A DNA stretch of 55,040 bases from Pseudonocardia sulfidoxydans NBRC 16205. Lineage in GTDB: Bacteria > Actinomycetota > Actinomycetes > Mycobacteriales > Pseudonocardiaceae. The translations under genes and the position numbers were made by a program. The stretch's first letter is position 1. Each line of letters begins with the position of its first letter. The notes beneath the pieces are model-generated. The model saw only the letters and a program-made list of their open reading frames with translations, had not been told where the DNA came from and did not search any database. Where the stretch lies: assembly GCF_007989085.1 (NCBI RefSeq), contig NZ_BJVJ01000043.1, forward strand, positions 1-55,040, read 5' to 3'. This document shows positions 8,737 to 15,663 of this stretch, in pieces.

Positions 8737-10454
8737 GGACCGTGCTCGTCGCCAACCGCGGGGAGATCGCCGTCCGCATCGTGCGGGCGTGCCACGACGC
8801 CGGGCTGCGCGCCGTCGCCGTGCACTCGTCGCAGGACGCGGGCGCGCCACACACCTTGCTGGCCGACGAGGCGTTCCCGCTGCCCGACGGCGGGTATCTG
8901 GCCGCTGACGCGTTGCTGGACGCGGCGCGGGTGACGGGTGCCGACGCCGTGCACCCCGGCTACGGGTTCCTCTCCGAGGACGCGGGCTTCGCCCAGGCGG
9001 TGATCGACGCCGGGCTGACGTGGGTCGGACCGTCGCCCGCGGCGATGCGGGCGTTGGGGGACAAGGTGTCCGCCCGCGCGATCGCCCGGCGCGTCGGCGC
9101 CCCGATGGCGCCCGGCACGACCTCGCCGGTGTCCGGGGTCGCCGAGGTCGAGGCTTTCGCCGCGGCGCACGGCTTCCCGATCGCGATCAAGGCGGCGTTC
9201 GGGGGTGGGGGCCGGGGCCTGAAGGTGGTGCACACCGAACGCGAGATCGCGGGCGCCTTCGAGTCCGCCGTCCGCGAGGCCACCGCGGCGTTCGGGCGCG
9301 GCGAGTGCTTCGTCGAACGCTTCCTGCCGCAGGCCCGCCACGTCGAGGTCCAGGTCCTCGCCGACACCCACGGTGCGGTCTCGGTGCTCGGCACCCGCGA
9401 CTGCACCGTCCAGCGGCGCAACCAGAAGCTCGTCGAGGAGGCACCCGCACCGTTCCTGTCCGACGCGCTGCGCGCCACCCTCCACGAGGCCGCCACCGCG
9501 ATCTGCCGCGAGGCCGGCTACACCAGCGCCGGGACCGTCGAGTTCCTCGTCGGCGCCGACGGTACGACCACGTTCCTGGAGGTCAACACCCGGTTGCAGG
9601 TCGAGCATCCCGTCACCGAGGAGGTCACGGGTGTCGACGTCGTCGGCGCCCAGTTCCGCGTCGCCGCCGGGGGATCGCTCGACCTGCCCGCCGACGTGCC
9701 CGTCCGCGGTCACGCGATCGAGTTCCGGATCAACGCCGAGGACGCCTCCCGCGGCTTCGCCCCCGCGCCCGGCACCGTCACCCGGTTCGAGGTGCCCTCC
9801 GGGCCGGGCGTGCGCGTCGACGCCGGCATCGCCGCCGGTGGGCGGGTCGGCGCCGAGTACGACTCGTTGCTGGCCAAGGTGATCGTCAGCGGGGCGACCC
9901 GGTCCGAGGCCCTCGCCCGGGCCCGCCGGGTGCTCGCCGAGACCCGGGTCGACGGCGTCCCGACGGTCCTCGACGTGCACCGCGACCTGCTCGCCGACCC
10001 CGCCTTCACCTCATCCGAGAACTTCTCCGTCCACACCCGCTGGATCGAGGAGGAGTACCTGCCGCGACGCGGACCGGCCGAGGCCGACCCGACCGTCGGT
10101 GTGCTGCGGCTGGGTCGTCGCACGCTGCGGGTGTCGTTGCCCGGCATGGCCGAGCTGACCGGCGCCGCCGCCGACGCGGTCCGGGCCGGACTGCTCGCCG
10201 GGGCCGACCGGGGCGCCGGGGCCGCGGCCTCGCCCGACGCGTTGGTCTCGCCGATGCAGGGCACCGTCGTCCAGCTCGCCGTGGAGAAGGGGGCGCAGGT
10301 CGCGGCGGGTGACGTGGTCGCCGTCGTCGAGGCCATGAAGATGGAGAACGCCGTGCGCGCCACCGCGTCGGGCATCGTCGTCGAGCTGCCGGTCGCGATC
10401 GGCGACAGCGTCGCCCAGGACGCCCTGCTGTGCCGCCTGGAACCGGCCGACTGA
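8733..10454 (+). CDS. Acyl-CoA carboxylase alpha subunit (biotin carboxylase + BCCP)
   Basis: This 573-residue protein has a biotin carboxylase domain ([15 protein letters not shown] at the start, HPGYGFLSE near residue 75, the ATP-grasp glycine loop [13 protein letters not shown] near 155, [15 protein letters not shown] near 285). A C-terminal biotinyl domain carries the acceptor motif EAMKMEN about 40 residues from the end. It carboxylates biotin with ATP and bicarbonate and pairs with the beta subunit at 6431. ATG 8733 overlaps the citE stop. It is a second alpha subunit, separate from accA3 at 15660. Confidence 0.92.
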   Translation: MRTVLVANRGEIAVRIVRACHDAGLRAVAVHSSQDAGAPHTLLADEAFPLPDGGYLAADALLDAARVTGADAVHPGYGFLSEDAGFAQAVIDAGLTWVGPSPAAMRALGDKVSARAIARRVGAPMAPGTTSPVSGVAEVEAFAAAHGFPIAIKAAFGGGGRGLKVVHTEREIAGAFESAVREATAAFGRGECFVERFLPQARHVEVQVLADTHGAVSVLGTRDCTVQRRNQKLVEEAPAPFLSDALRATLHEAATAICREAGYTSAGTVEFLVGADGTTTFLEVNTRLQVEHPVTEEVTGVDVVGAQFRVAAGGSLDLPADVPVRGHAIEFRINAEDASRGFAPAPGTVTRFEVPSGPGVRVDAGIAAGGRVGAEYDSLLAKVIVSGATRSEALARARRVLAETRVDGVPTVLDVHRDLLADPAFTSSENFSVHTRWIEEEYLPRRGPAEADPTVGVLRLGRRTLRVSLPGMAELTGAAADAVRAGLLAGADRGAGAAASPDALVSPMQGTVVQLAVEKGAQVAAGDVVAVVEAMKMENAVRATASGIVVELPVAIGDSVAQDALLCRLEPAD

Positions 10455-10458
10455 CAAT

Positions 10459-10516
10459 CCGCGCGCAACCTCAGCGCTGCAGCTCGGCCTGCAGACAGCA
10501 GTGAGGTTGCGCGCGG
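10459..10516. repeat. Intergenic palindrome, family A copy 1
   Basis: Left arm 10459-10479 and right arm 10496-10516 are inverted copies around the core gcgcaacctca, with 19 of 21 positions pairing and a 16-base loop. It starts five bases after the stop codon of the catabolic operon, so it could act as the operon's terminator or mRNA-stabilising hairpin. The same arms recur at 13690-14042 and 37882-37937. Confidence 0.8.
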
Positions 10517-10589
10517 GTCGGGGCCTGGACGCCGCAGACGATCGTCGGGTTGCGCCGTACACTGCGGCTCCGCCGACGCGAGGAGTCCT

Positions 10590-11312
10590 GTGCAGACGAG
10601 TGGCCCGCCACAACGGCATCTCGGGAGCTCGAGTGTCGTCGCGCGGGTCGAGAACGCACTGCGTGACGACCTGGCATACGGCCGGTGGGCCCCCGGCGAG
10701 AAGCTACCCGCGGAGCCGGCCCTGGCCCGTGAGCTGGGGGTCGGGCGTTCCTCGCTGCGCGAGGCGATCAAGCTGCTCACCCGCGAGGGACTGCTCGTCG
10801 TGCAGCACGGTAACGGCACGTTCGTCGCCGACGCGCTACCGCTCCCGGCCGCCACCGGGCTGACCGCCGACGCCGGGGCCGGTACGTCGCAGCTGCTGCG
10901 CCGGGCCCGGATCCTCGAGGTCTACCAGGTGCGACGGGCCCTGGAGGTCGAGGCGGCGCGGATCGCGGCGGAGGTCGCCTCGCCCGACGACATCGACGCC
11001 CTCGAAGAGGTCCTGGCCCACCGCCAGTCGCTGGTCGGGGCCGACACCGCTGCGTTCGTGCAGGCCGACACCGCGTTCCATCGCGGGGTGGTGGCGATGG
11101 CCGGCAACGGGCTGCTGCTCGACCTGTTCGACCGGTTCCGGGAGTCGCTCGCGCACGCGCTGGCCGCCCTCGTCGACCAGGAGCCGCTGCCCGACACCAC
11201 GGACGAGCACGCGGCGCTGCTCGACGCGATCCGGGCAGGGGACCCCGCGGCGGCGATCGCGGCGACCGTCGCCAACTTCGACGTGATCTTCGAGATGTTC
11301 CGGACGACCTGA
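10590..11312 (+). CDS. GntR/FadR-family transcriptional regulator
   Basis: This 240-residue protein has an N-terminal winged helix (residues about 15-80) with the GntR pattern WAPGEKLPAEPALARELGV, then GRSSLREAIKLL and GNGTFVA. A C-terminal all-helical FCD domain includes DTAFHRGVVAMAGN and a late DEHAALLDAI segment, containing the acid and histidine residues that bind metal or ligand in this subfamily. GTG 10590 has aggag at 10581-10585. It follows the carboxylase operon and may regulate it or a distant fatty-acid function. The target cannot be read directly. Confidence 0.87.
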   Translation: MQTSGPPQRHLGSSSVVARVENALRDDLAYGRWAPGEKLPAEPALARELGVGRSSLREAIKLLTREGLLVVQHGNGTFVADALPLPAATGLTADAGAGTSQLLRRARILEVYQVRRALEVEAARIAAEVASPDDIDALEEVLAHRQSLVGADTAAFVQADTAFHRGVVAMAGNGLLLDLFDRFRESLAHALAALVDQEPLPDTTDEHAALLDAIRAGDPAAAIAATVANFDVIFEMFRTT

Positions 11313-11333
11313 GGAACGGCGGCCCGGGGGCGA

Positions 11334-11633
11334 TCAGGCCGGTGGGCCGAGGGGGCCTGCGGCGACGCGTTCGGTCCGGGCCGCGTCGAGGGCGGCACGT
11401 ACCGCGGCATCGGAGATGATCTCCACCAGCGCCGGGCCGTGCGCGGAACCGACCAGCCGGGCGAGCGGGTCCGCTGCCTCGTCGGTGACCTCGTGACGCA
11501 GGACCTGGCCCACCCAGTCGTGGTGCAGCACCTCGTCGGCGGCGCGGGAGTAGACGACCTCGGGGAAGCTGCCCGGCGGGAACACGGAACGGACCAGTCG
11601 TTCGAGCAGCGGGCGGTCGCTGGGGGTGCCCAT
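11334..11633 (-). CDS. Hypothetical protein, 99 residues
   Basis: I do not recognise a domain. The translation has a natural composition with a hydrophobic/acidic pattern (VRSVFPPGSFPEVVYSRA, then VLHHDWVGQVLRHEV) and lacks the Arg/Pro run typical of false frames. The competing plus-strand frame is much less protein-like. ATG 11633 has a TACGCT box six bases upstream (11640-11645), which supports a leaderless promoter and hence a real gene. It converges on the FadR-type gene, with 21 bases between the stops. Confidence 0.6.
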   Translation of the reverse strand: MGTPSDRPLLERLVRSVFPPGSFPEVVYSRAADEVLHHDWVGQVLRHEVTDEAADPLARLVGSAHGPALVEIISDAAVRAALDAARTERVAAGPLGPPA

Positions 11634-11639
11634 CCCCGG

Positions 11640-11645
11640 AGCGTA
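11640..11645 (-). promoter_or_regulatory. Leaderless -10 box for the 11633 gene
   Basis: On the minus strand this reads TACGCT and ends six bases before the ATG at 11633, the spacing expected when transcription starts at the initiation codon. Confidence 0.5.
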
Positions 11646-11653
11646 GGCGAGCG

Positions 11654-11667
11654 GTCAGATGTCTGAC
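11654..11667. promoter_or_regulatory. 14-bp palindrome, possible FadR-type operator
   Basis: The site gtcagatgtctgac is a perfect inverted repeat with a two-base centre, followed by aac. It lies just upstream of the 11633 gene's -10 box. Its form resembles operators of FadR-subfamily GntR proteins, and such a regulator is encoded 340 bases away. The connection is a guess. Confidence 0.3.
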
Positions 11668-11707
11668 AACTGTCGCCGCGGTCACGTCGAACGGAGAACG
11701 CGACCCG

Positions 11708-12157
11708 TCAGAGCGACTTGCGCGACGGCCGGCTGCGCAGCGCGGCGACGTAGTCGTCCGGGGCGCCGGCCAGCTCCGCCGCGTCGGCGATCACACCGAG
11801 GTAGCGCGCCGAAGGCATGCCGCCCTCGTAGGCGTCGAGCACGTAGATCCAGGCCAGGACGTCGCCGTCGAGGGTGTGCACCCGCAGCCGCAGCTTCTTG
11901 TGCAGCCCGAGCTCCCCGCCCTCCCACCGGTCGAGGGTGGCGGCGTCCTGGTCGGGCACGTCGTAGAGCACGACGAAGACCTGCGACGTCGGATGCTCGA
12001 CGACCGTTGCGAGCGCACCCTCCCAGGCGAAGTCCTCGCCACCGAAGGTGAGGCGCCAACCCTGCAGCCACCCCGTGCCCGCCATGGGGGAGTACGGGGC
12101 GCGCTCCTTCATCTGGGCGGGGTCCATGTTCGACCCGTACGCGGCGTAGAGCGGCAC
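11708..12157 (-). CDS. Gamma-glutamylcyclotransferase-like (AIG2/GGCT fold) protein
   Basis: This 149-residue protein begins MPLYAAYGSNMDPAQM, the YGSNM substrate loop of the GGCT/AIG2 fold. VVLYDVPDQDAATLDRWEG in the middle holds the acidic residue at the catalytic position of this family. Relatives cleave gamma-glutamyl amides or related conjugates; the precise substrate is unknown. A homologue sits beside lpdA in M. tuberculosis (Rv3304/Rv3303c), and lpdA lies divergently downstream of this promoter here. GTG 12157 has a TAGTCT box six bases upstream, implying a leaderless mRNA. Confidence 0.82.
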   Translation of the reverse strand: MPLYAAYGSNMDPAQMKERAPYSPMAGTGWLQGWRLTFGGEDFAWEGALATVVEHPTSQVFVVLYDVPDQDAATLDRWEGGELGLHKKLRLRVHTLDGDVLAWIYVLDAYEGGMPSARYLGVIADAAELAGAPDDYVAALRSRPSRKSL

Positions 12158-12163
12158 TCGGAC

Positions 12164-12169
12164 AGACTA
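12164..12169 (-). promoter_or_regulatory. Leaderless -10 box for the GGCT-like gene
   Basis: The minus strand reads TAGTCT, six bases before the GTG start at 12157. Confidence 0.5.
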
Positions 12170-12270
12170 GTCATGTCCCGTGCGGCACCTCGCCCGTGGG
12201 CCACACCCCGTTCACAGGACGGGCGTACTGTCTGCGTCGTCCCGATCGACGCGGAGGAGGGCGAACCGGC

Positions 12271-13674
12271 GTGACCCGGATCGTGATCATGGGCGGCGGA
12301 CCCGCCGGCTACGAGGCGGCGCTCGTCGCCGCACAGCACGGGAGCGAGGTCACCGTCGTCGAACGCGACGGCATGGGTGGCGCATGCGTCCTCGACGACT
12401 GCGTGCCGTCCAAGACCTTCATCTCCAGCGCCGCCGTGCGCGTCGACCTGCACCGCGCCGAGGACCTCGGCGTCCTCCTCGACCGCAACACCGCCGGCAT
12501 CGACCTCCCCAAGGTCCACGGCCGCGTGCTCAGCCTGGCCCGGGCGCAGTCCGCCGACATCCGCGACCGCGTCGCGGGCGAAGGCGTCCGGATCGTCGAC
12601 GGCACCGCCTGCTTCGGCGAACCCGCCCCCGGCCGCGCACCCCAGGTCGTCGACGTCACCACCGCCGACGGCGCCGAGGAAGAACTCCCCGCCGACATCG
12701 TGCTCGTCGCCACCGGAGCCACCCCGCGCATCCTCGACTCCGCACGCCCCGACGGCGAACGCATCCTCACCTGGCGCCAGCTCTACGACCTTCCCGCGCT
12801 GCCCGAGCACCTCGTCGTCGTCGGCTCCGGGGTGACGGGCGCGGAGTTCGTCTCCGCCTACGTCGAGCTCGGCTGCCGCGTCACCCTCGTGTCCAGCCGC
12901 GACCGGGTGCTCCCCGGCGAGGACGCCGACGCCGCCGCCGTGCTGCAGGAGGTGTTCGCCGAGCGCGGCGTCGAGATCCTGGCCAACGCCCGCGCCGAGT
13001 CGGTCACCCGCGAGGGCGACGGCGTCGTCGTGACCCTGACCGACGGCAGCCAGGTCCGCGGCTCCCACGCCCTGATGACGGTCGGGTCCGTCCCCAACAC
13101 CGCGGGAATCGGGCTGGAGAAGATCGGCGTCCACACCGACGGCGGCGGGTTCGTCACCGTCGACCGCGTCTCCCGCACCTCCGTCCCCGGCGTCTACGCC
13201 GCGGGCGACTGCACCGGCGTCCTCATGCTGGCCTCGGTCGCCGCGATGCAGGGCCGGATCGCGATGTGGCACGCGCTCGGCGAGGGCGTCGCCCCGATCA
13301 AGCTGCGCACCGTCGCCGCCAACGTGTTCACCAGGCCCGAGATCGCGACGGTCGGCATCAGCCAGCGCGTCATCGACGCCGGCGAGGTCCCCGCCCGCAC
13401 GGTCATGCTGCCGCTGGCCACCAACCCGCGCGCCAAGATGCGCGGCCTGCGGCGCGGCTTCGTGAAGGTGTTCTGCCGGCCCGCGACGGGCGCCGTCATC
13501 GGCGGTGTGGTCGTGGCGCCGGTGGCGAGCGAGCTGATCCTGCCCATCGCGCTGGCCGTGCAGAACGGCCTCACCGTCGACGACCTCGCCCACACCTTCT
13601 CCGTCTACCCCTCGCTCTCGGGGTCGATCACCGAGGCCGGCCGCCAGCTCATGCAGCACGACGACCTGGACTGA
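12271..13674 (+). CDS. lpdA: NAD(P)H quinone reductase LpdA (pyridine nucleotide-disulfide oxidoreductase family)
   Basis: This 467-residue flavoprotein has an FAD-binding start VIMGGGPAGYEAALVAA, the redox segment GGACVLDDCVPSK with Cys39 and Cys44, an NAD(P) Rossmann motif VVGSGVTGAEF near residue 190, and the FAD motif VYAAGDCTGV near 310. The C terminus reads HTFSVYPSLSGSITEA, without the His-x-x-x-x-Glu dyad of true lipoamide dehydrogenases, so it belongs with M. tuberculosis LpdA (Rv3303c), a quinone reductase. As I recall it, that enzyme has lost one of the two cysteines; this one keeps both. GTG 12271 has ggaggagg at 12252-12259. Confidence 0.88.
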   Translation: MTRIVIMGGGPAGYEAALVAAQHGSEVTVVERDGMGGACVLDDCVPSKTFISSAAVRVDLHRAEDLGVLLDRNTAGIDLPKVHGRVLSLARAQSADIRDRVAGEGVRIVDGTACFGEPAPGRAPQVVDVTTADGAEEELPADIVLVATGATPRILDSARPDGERILTWRQLYDLPALPEHLVVVGSGVTGAEFVSAYVELGCRVTLVSSRDRVLPGEDADAAAVLQEVFAERGVEILANARAESVTREGDGVVVTLTDGSQVRGSHALMTVGSVPNTAGIGLEKIGVHTDGGGFVTVDRVSRTSVPGVYAAGDCTGVLMLASVAAMQGRIAMWHALGEGVAPIKLRTVAANVFTRPEIATVGISQRVIDAGEVPARTVMLPLATNPRAKMRGLRRGFVKVFCRPATGAVIGGVVVAPVASELILPIALAVQNGLTVDDLAHTFSVYPSLSGSITEAGRQLMQHDDLD

Positions 13675-13689
13675 CGGCCTCGACCAACC

Positions 13690-13745
13690 GGGCGCAACCT
13701 GACTGCTGCGAATCGGCCCGCGGGGAGCAGTGAGGTTGCGCGCGG
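13690..13745. repeat. Family A palindrome, copy 2
   Basis: The left arm begins gggcgcaacctgactgctg at 13690 and the right arm agcagtgaggttgcgcgcgg occupies 13726-13745. The loop contains aatcggcccgcgggg, shared with copy 3. It begins 15 bases after the lpdA stop. Confidence 0.75.
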
Positions 13746-13822
13746 GTGGCAGCTCTCCGCGCAGGGCCGCGCCGGACGAGACGGCCGCGCAGGGCCACGC
13801 AGGGCGTGCCGAGCAGGACAGG

Positions 13823-13880
13823 CCGCGCGCAACCTGAGTGCTGCGAATCGGCCCGCGGGGAGCAGTGAGGTTGCGCGCGG
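13823..13880. repeat. Family A palindrome, copy 3
   Basis: Arms are 13823-13843 and 13861-13880, around the gcgcaacct core, with the same loop as copy 2. The flanking DNA is also shared with copy 2, consistent with duplication. Confidence 0.75.
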
Positions 13881-13986
13881 GTGGCAGCTCTCCGCGCAGG
13901 GCCGCGCCGGGCGGGACGGCCGTGCCGGGCCGCGCCGGGCGGGACGGCCGCGCAGGGCTGCGCCGAGCGTGCCGAGCAGGACAGGC

Positions 13987-14042
13987 CGCGCGCAACCTGA
14001 CTGCTGCGGATCGGCCCGTCGACAGCAGTCAGGTTGCGCCCG
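13987..14042. repeat. Family A palindrome, copy 4
   Basis: The arms cgcgcgcaacctgactgctg (13987-14006) and cagcagtcaggttgcgcccg (14023-14042) pair perfectly across 14 central positions. The right arm has aggttg preceded by gtc, a compensatory change matching the left arm's gactg. That implies the stem is kept by selection or copied as a unit. Confidence 0.78.
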
Positions 14043-14120
14043 GTATTCGGCGCCGGGTCGTCGGCGGATCCCGGGGTCGGGTCCGGGGGAACCCCGATTC
14101 CCGGGGGCGTGCGCGGGACG

Positions 14121-14492
14121 ATGCTCGAGGACATGACCACACTGCAGAACGCCACGACCCGGGTGCCGGTCGTCCCCGTCGTGGCCGCGGCCGTCGCGTC
14201 GCAGTTCGTCGACGACCTCGCCTACCTCGTGCTGCCGCCCGTCGCGATCATCGCGCCGATCTCGGCCTTCCTCGCGGTCCTGCTGACGGGCGTCGGCGCG
14301 CGGCTGGTGACACGGAAGCTGTCGGGGCCGTCGGTGGCCCGCACCGGGCTGGCGGTGGGAGCGGTGTCGGCGGGCATCGGGCTGCTGGTCGGCGGCTTCG
14401 GCTGGCTGGGCATGATCCTGGCGACGTTGACACTGGTCGCGGGCGTGGCGGGCGCGGTCGTCGGCCGCAGGAACGAGGCACTCGGCGACTGA
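14121..14492 (+). CDS. Small integral membrane protein
   Basis: This protein of about 123 residues has three to four hydrophobic helices (VPVVPVVAAAVASQFV, IIAPISAFLAVLLTGVGA, AVGAVSAGIGLLVGGFGW, LATLTLVAGVAGAVVG). I do not recognise a named family. ATG 14121 is taken as the start; ATG 14133, four codons in, is an alternative, and neither has a strong ribosome binding site. A terminator-like hairpin follows the stop. Confidence 0.6.
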   Translation: MLEDMTTLQNATTRVPVVPVVAAAVASQFVDDLAYLVLPPVAIIAPISAFLAVLLTGVGARLVTRKLSGPSVARTGLAVGAVSAGIGLLVGGFGWLGMILATLTLVAGVAGAVVGRRNEALGD

Positions 14493-14500
14493 GGAACGAC

Positions 14501-14535
14501 GAGACCCCCGCACCGGCGAACCGGGCGGGGGTCTC
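14501..14535. terminator. Bidirectional hairpin terminator
   Basis: Arms gagacccccgc (14501-14511) and gcgggggtctc (14525-14535) pair perfectly over 11 bp. Inside, ccgg-cgaa-ccgg forms a second stem with a four-base loop. The hairpin sits between two convergent genes (stops at 14492 and 14540), so it probably ends both transcripts. There is no clear U-tract on either side, as is common in actinobacteria. Confidence 0.75.
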
Positions 14536-14539
14536 GGGT

Positions 14540-15010
14540 TCAGGCGGTGCGGGCGACGCCGTCGCGGCAGCCCGGCAACGGGCAGCCGGTGACGGCGGGC
14601 AACGCGTCCCTGACCTGCGGGTCGGTGCTGGTGGCGACGAACGGCCAGTGGCCGGCGAAGCGCTGCACGTACCAGTAGAGGAACACGTGGTCCTGCGCCT
14701 CCGGGTCGGCGACGAAGATCGCCGGGCCCGGGAGCGCGTCGACCCAGCGCACGTAGGCGCTGGTCGCCGCGGCCGGCGGGCGGGGTGCCCGCCGGGTGGT
14801 GAGCCAGTCGTCGGCCCGGCCGCGCCAGGACCTCAGCGCGATCGGGTGGATCGTGGCCCCGGGCAGCTCTCGCACGTTGACGGTGAACGTCGAGACCAGG
14901 GTGCCGTCCGCGCGGTGCGCGGCCGACGCCACGGTGAGCAGCGAGTACGGCCCGGGGATGGGACCTTCGACGTGGATGTGGTTGCTGACGTACACGTTCT
15001 CGTGGGGCAT
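14540..15010 (-). CDS. DEDD/RNase T-fold 3'-5' exonuclease-like protein, probably inactive
   Basis: This 156-residue protein follows the pattern of a small bacterial exonuclease family: VYVSNHIHVEGPIPGPYSLL at the start, LPGATIHP in the middle, then FVADPEAQDHVFLYWYVQRFAG. Active members have an Asp-x-Glu in the first motif (as in VSTDIETDGPIPGPHS); here those positions read His-Ile-His. The second-motif Asp is present. The third motif near the C terminus is weak. ATG 15010 has agga seven bases upstream. Nuclease activity is doubtful; a binding role is possible. Confidence 0.65.
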   Translation of the reverse strand: MPHENVYVSNHIHVEGPIPGPYSLLTVASAAHRADGTLVSTFTVNVRELPGATIHPIALRSWRGRADDWLTTRRAPRPPAAATSAYVRWVDALPGPAIFVADPEAQDHVFLYWYVQRFAGHWPFVATSTDPQVRDALPAVTGCPLPGCRDGVARTA

Positions 15011-15243
15011 GACGGATCCTGGAAGTCCGGAGTGGTGATGGACGCGTTCGTGGCGTGGCTCGGCCGACGCGGTGAACGGGATCCGCGGCGCGGTCACTCC
15101 GCGTGGCGGAAGTACCGGGCCCGTGGATGGTCACACGGGTGTGAAGTTGTCAGGCGCGCTGCCGTCCGGCGGGACGCCCGGCCGCCGTCGCCTGGGGCGG
15201 CGGTCGGCCTGCGGGTCACCGTAGCCAGCAGTTGATCACCGGG

Positions 15244-15663
15244 TCAAGGGACGGAGACCAGTGCGTCCGGGGTCGTGACCAGCGCGAAGTCGGTCGGGGG
15301 AGAGGTGTTGTCGGCCGACCACCGGACCCGCGTGACGCCGAGGGCGCCCGCGGCGAAGCGCAGCACCGGGGGCAGCGAGTCGGCGACGGCGCCCGGCCAG
15401 CCGGCCCGGCTGCGGACCCGCAGCTCGGCGGACGGGCCGGCGAGCGCCCCGACGAGGGCGATCTCGCCGACCATCTCGCCGGTGGTCGGCTCGCAGACGG
15501 CCCACGTGCAGGTGGTGTCGCCGATCCAGCCCGCATCGGCGGCGGCGACGCCCCCGTCGATGCCCAGGTCGGCGTAGGCGGGTCCGTCGTCGACGCGGTC
15601 GTCGGACCGCGGCGCCCGCAGGTACCAGGCGCCGGCGTTGATCTCGACGGCCTCCAGGGTCAG
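15244..15663 (-). CDS. GNAT-like acetyltransferase domain protein
   Basis: The frame encodes about 139 residues resembling RimJ/RimL-type GNAT proteins: an [20 protein letters not shown] start, then [21 protein letters not shown], and a late [13 protein letters not shown] in place of the usual acceptor-site Asn/Ser segment. The normal acetyl-CoA loop (R/Q-x-x-G-x-G/A) is not evident. There is no ATG or GTG at the 5' end. A CTG at 15663 overlaps the accA3 stop as CTGA and is the best candidate; ATG 15474 would cut off half the domain. It is probably co-transcribed with accA3. Confidence 0.5.
   Translation of the reverse strand: MTLEAVEINAGAWYLRAPRSDDRVDDGPAYADLGIDGGVAAADAGWIGDTTCTWAVCEPTTGEMVGEIALVGALAGPSAELRVRSRAGWPGAVADSLPPVLRFAAGALGVTRVRWSADNTSPPTDFALVTTPDALVSVP

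Larger units (their letters stand above)
13675..14120. repeat. Intergenic cluster of family A palindromes with a partial tandem duplication
   Basis: This 446-base stretch has no gene. It holds three family A palindromes (13690-13745, 13823-13880, 13987-14042). The DNA after the first two is itself duplicated: both are followed by ggtggcagctctccgcgcag and end in gagcaggacaggccgcgcgc before the next palindrome. The two units are about 135 and 160 bases long. The structure looks like local amplification of a palindromic element between lpdA and the following gene. Confidence 0.75.
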
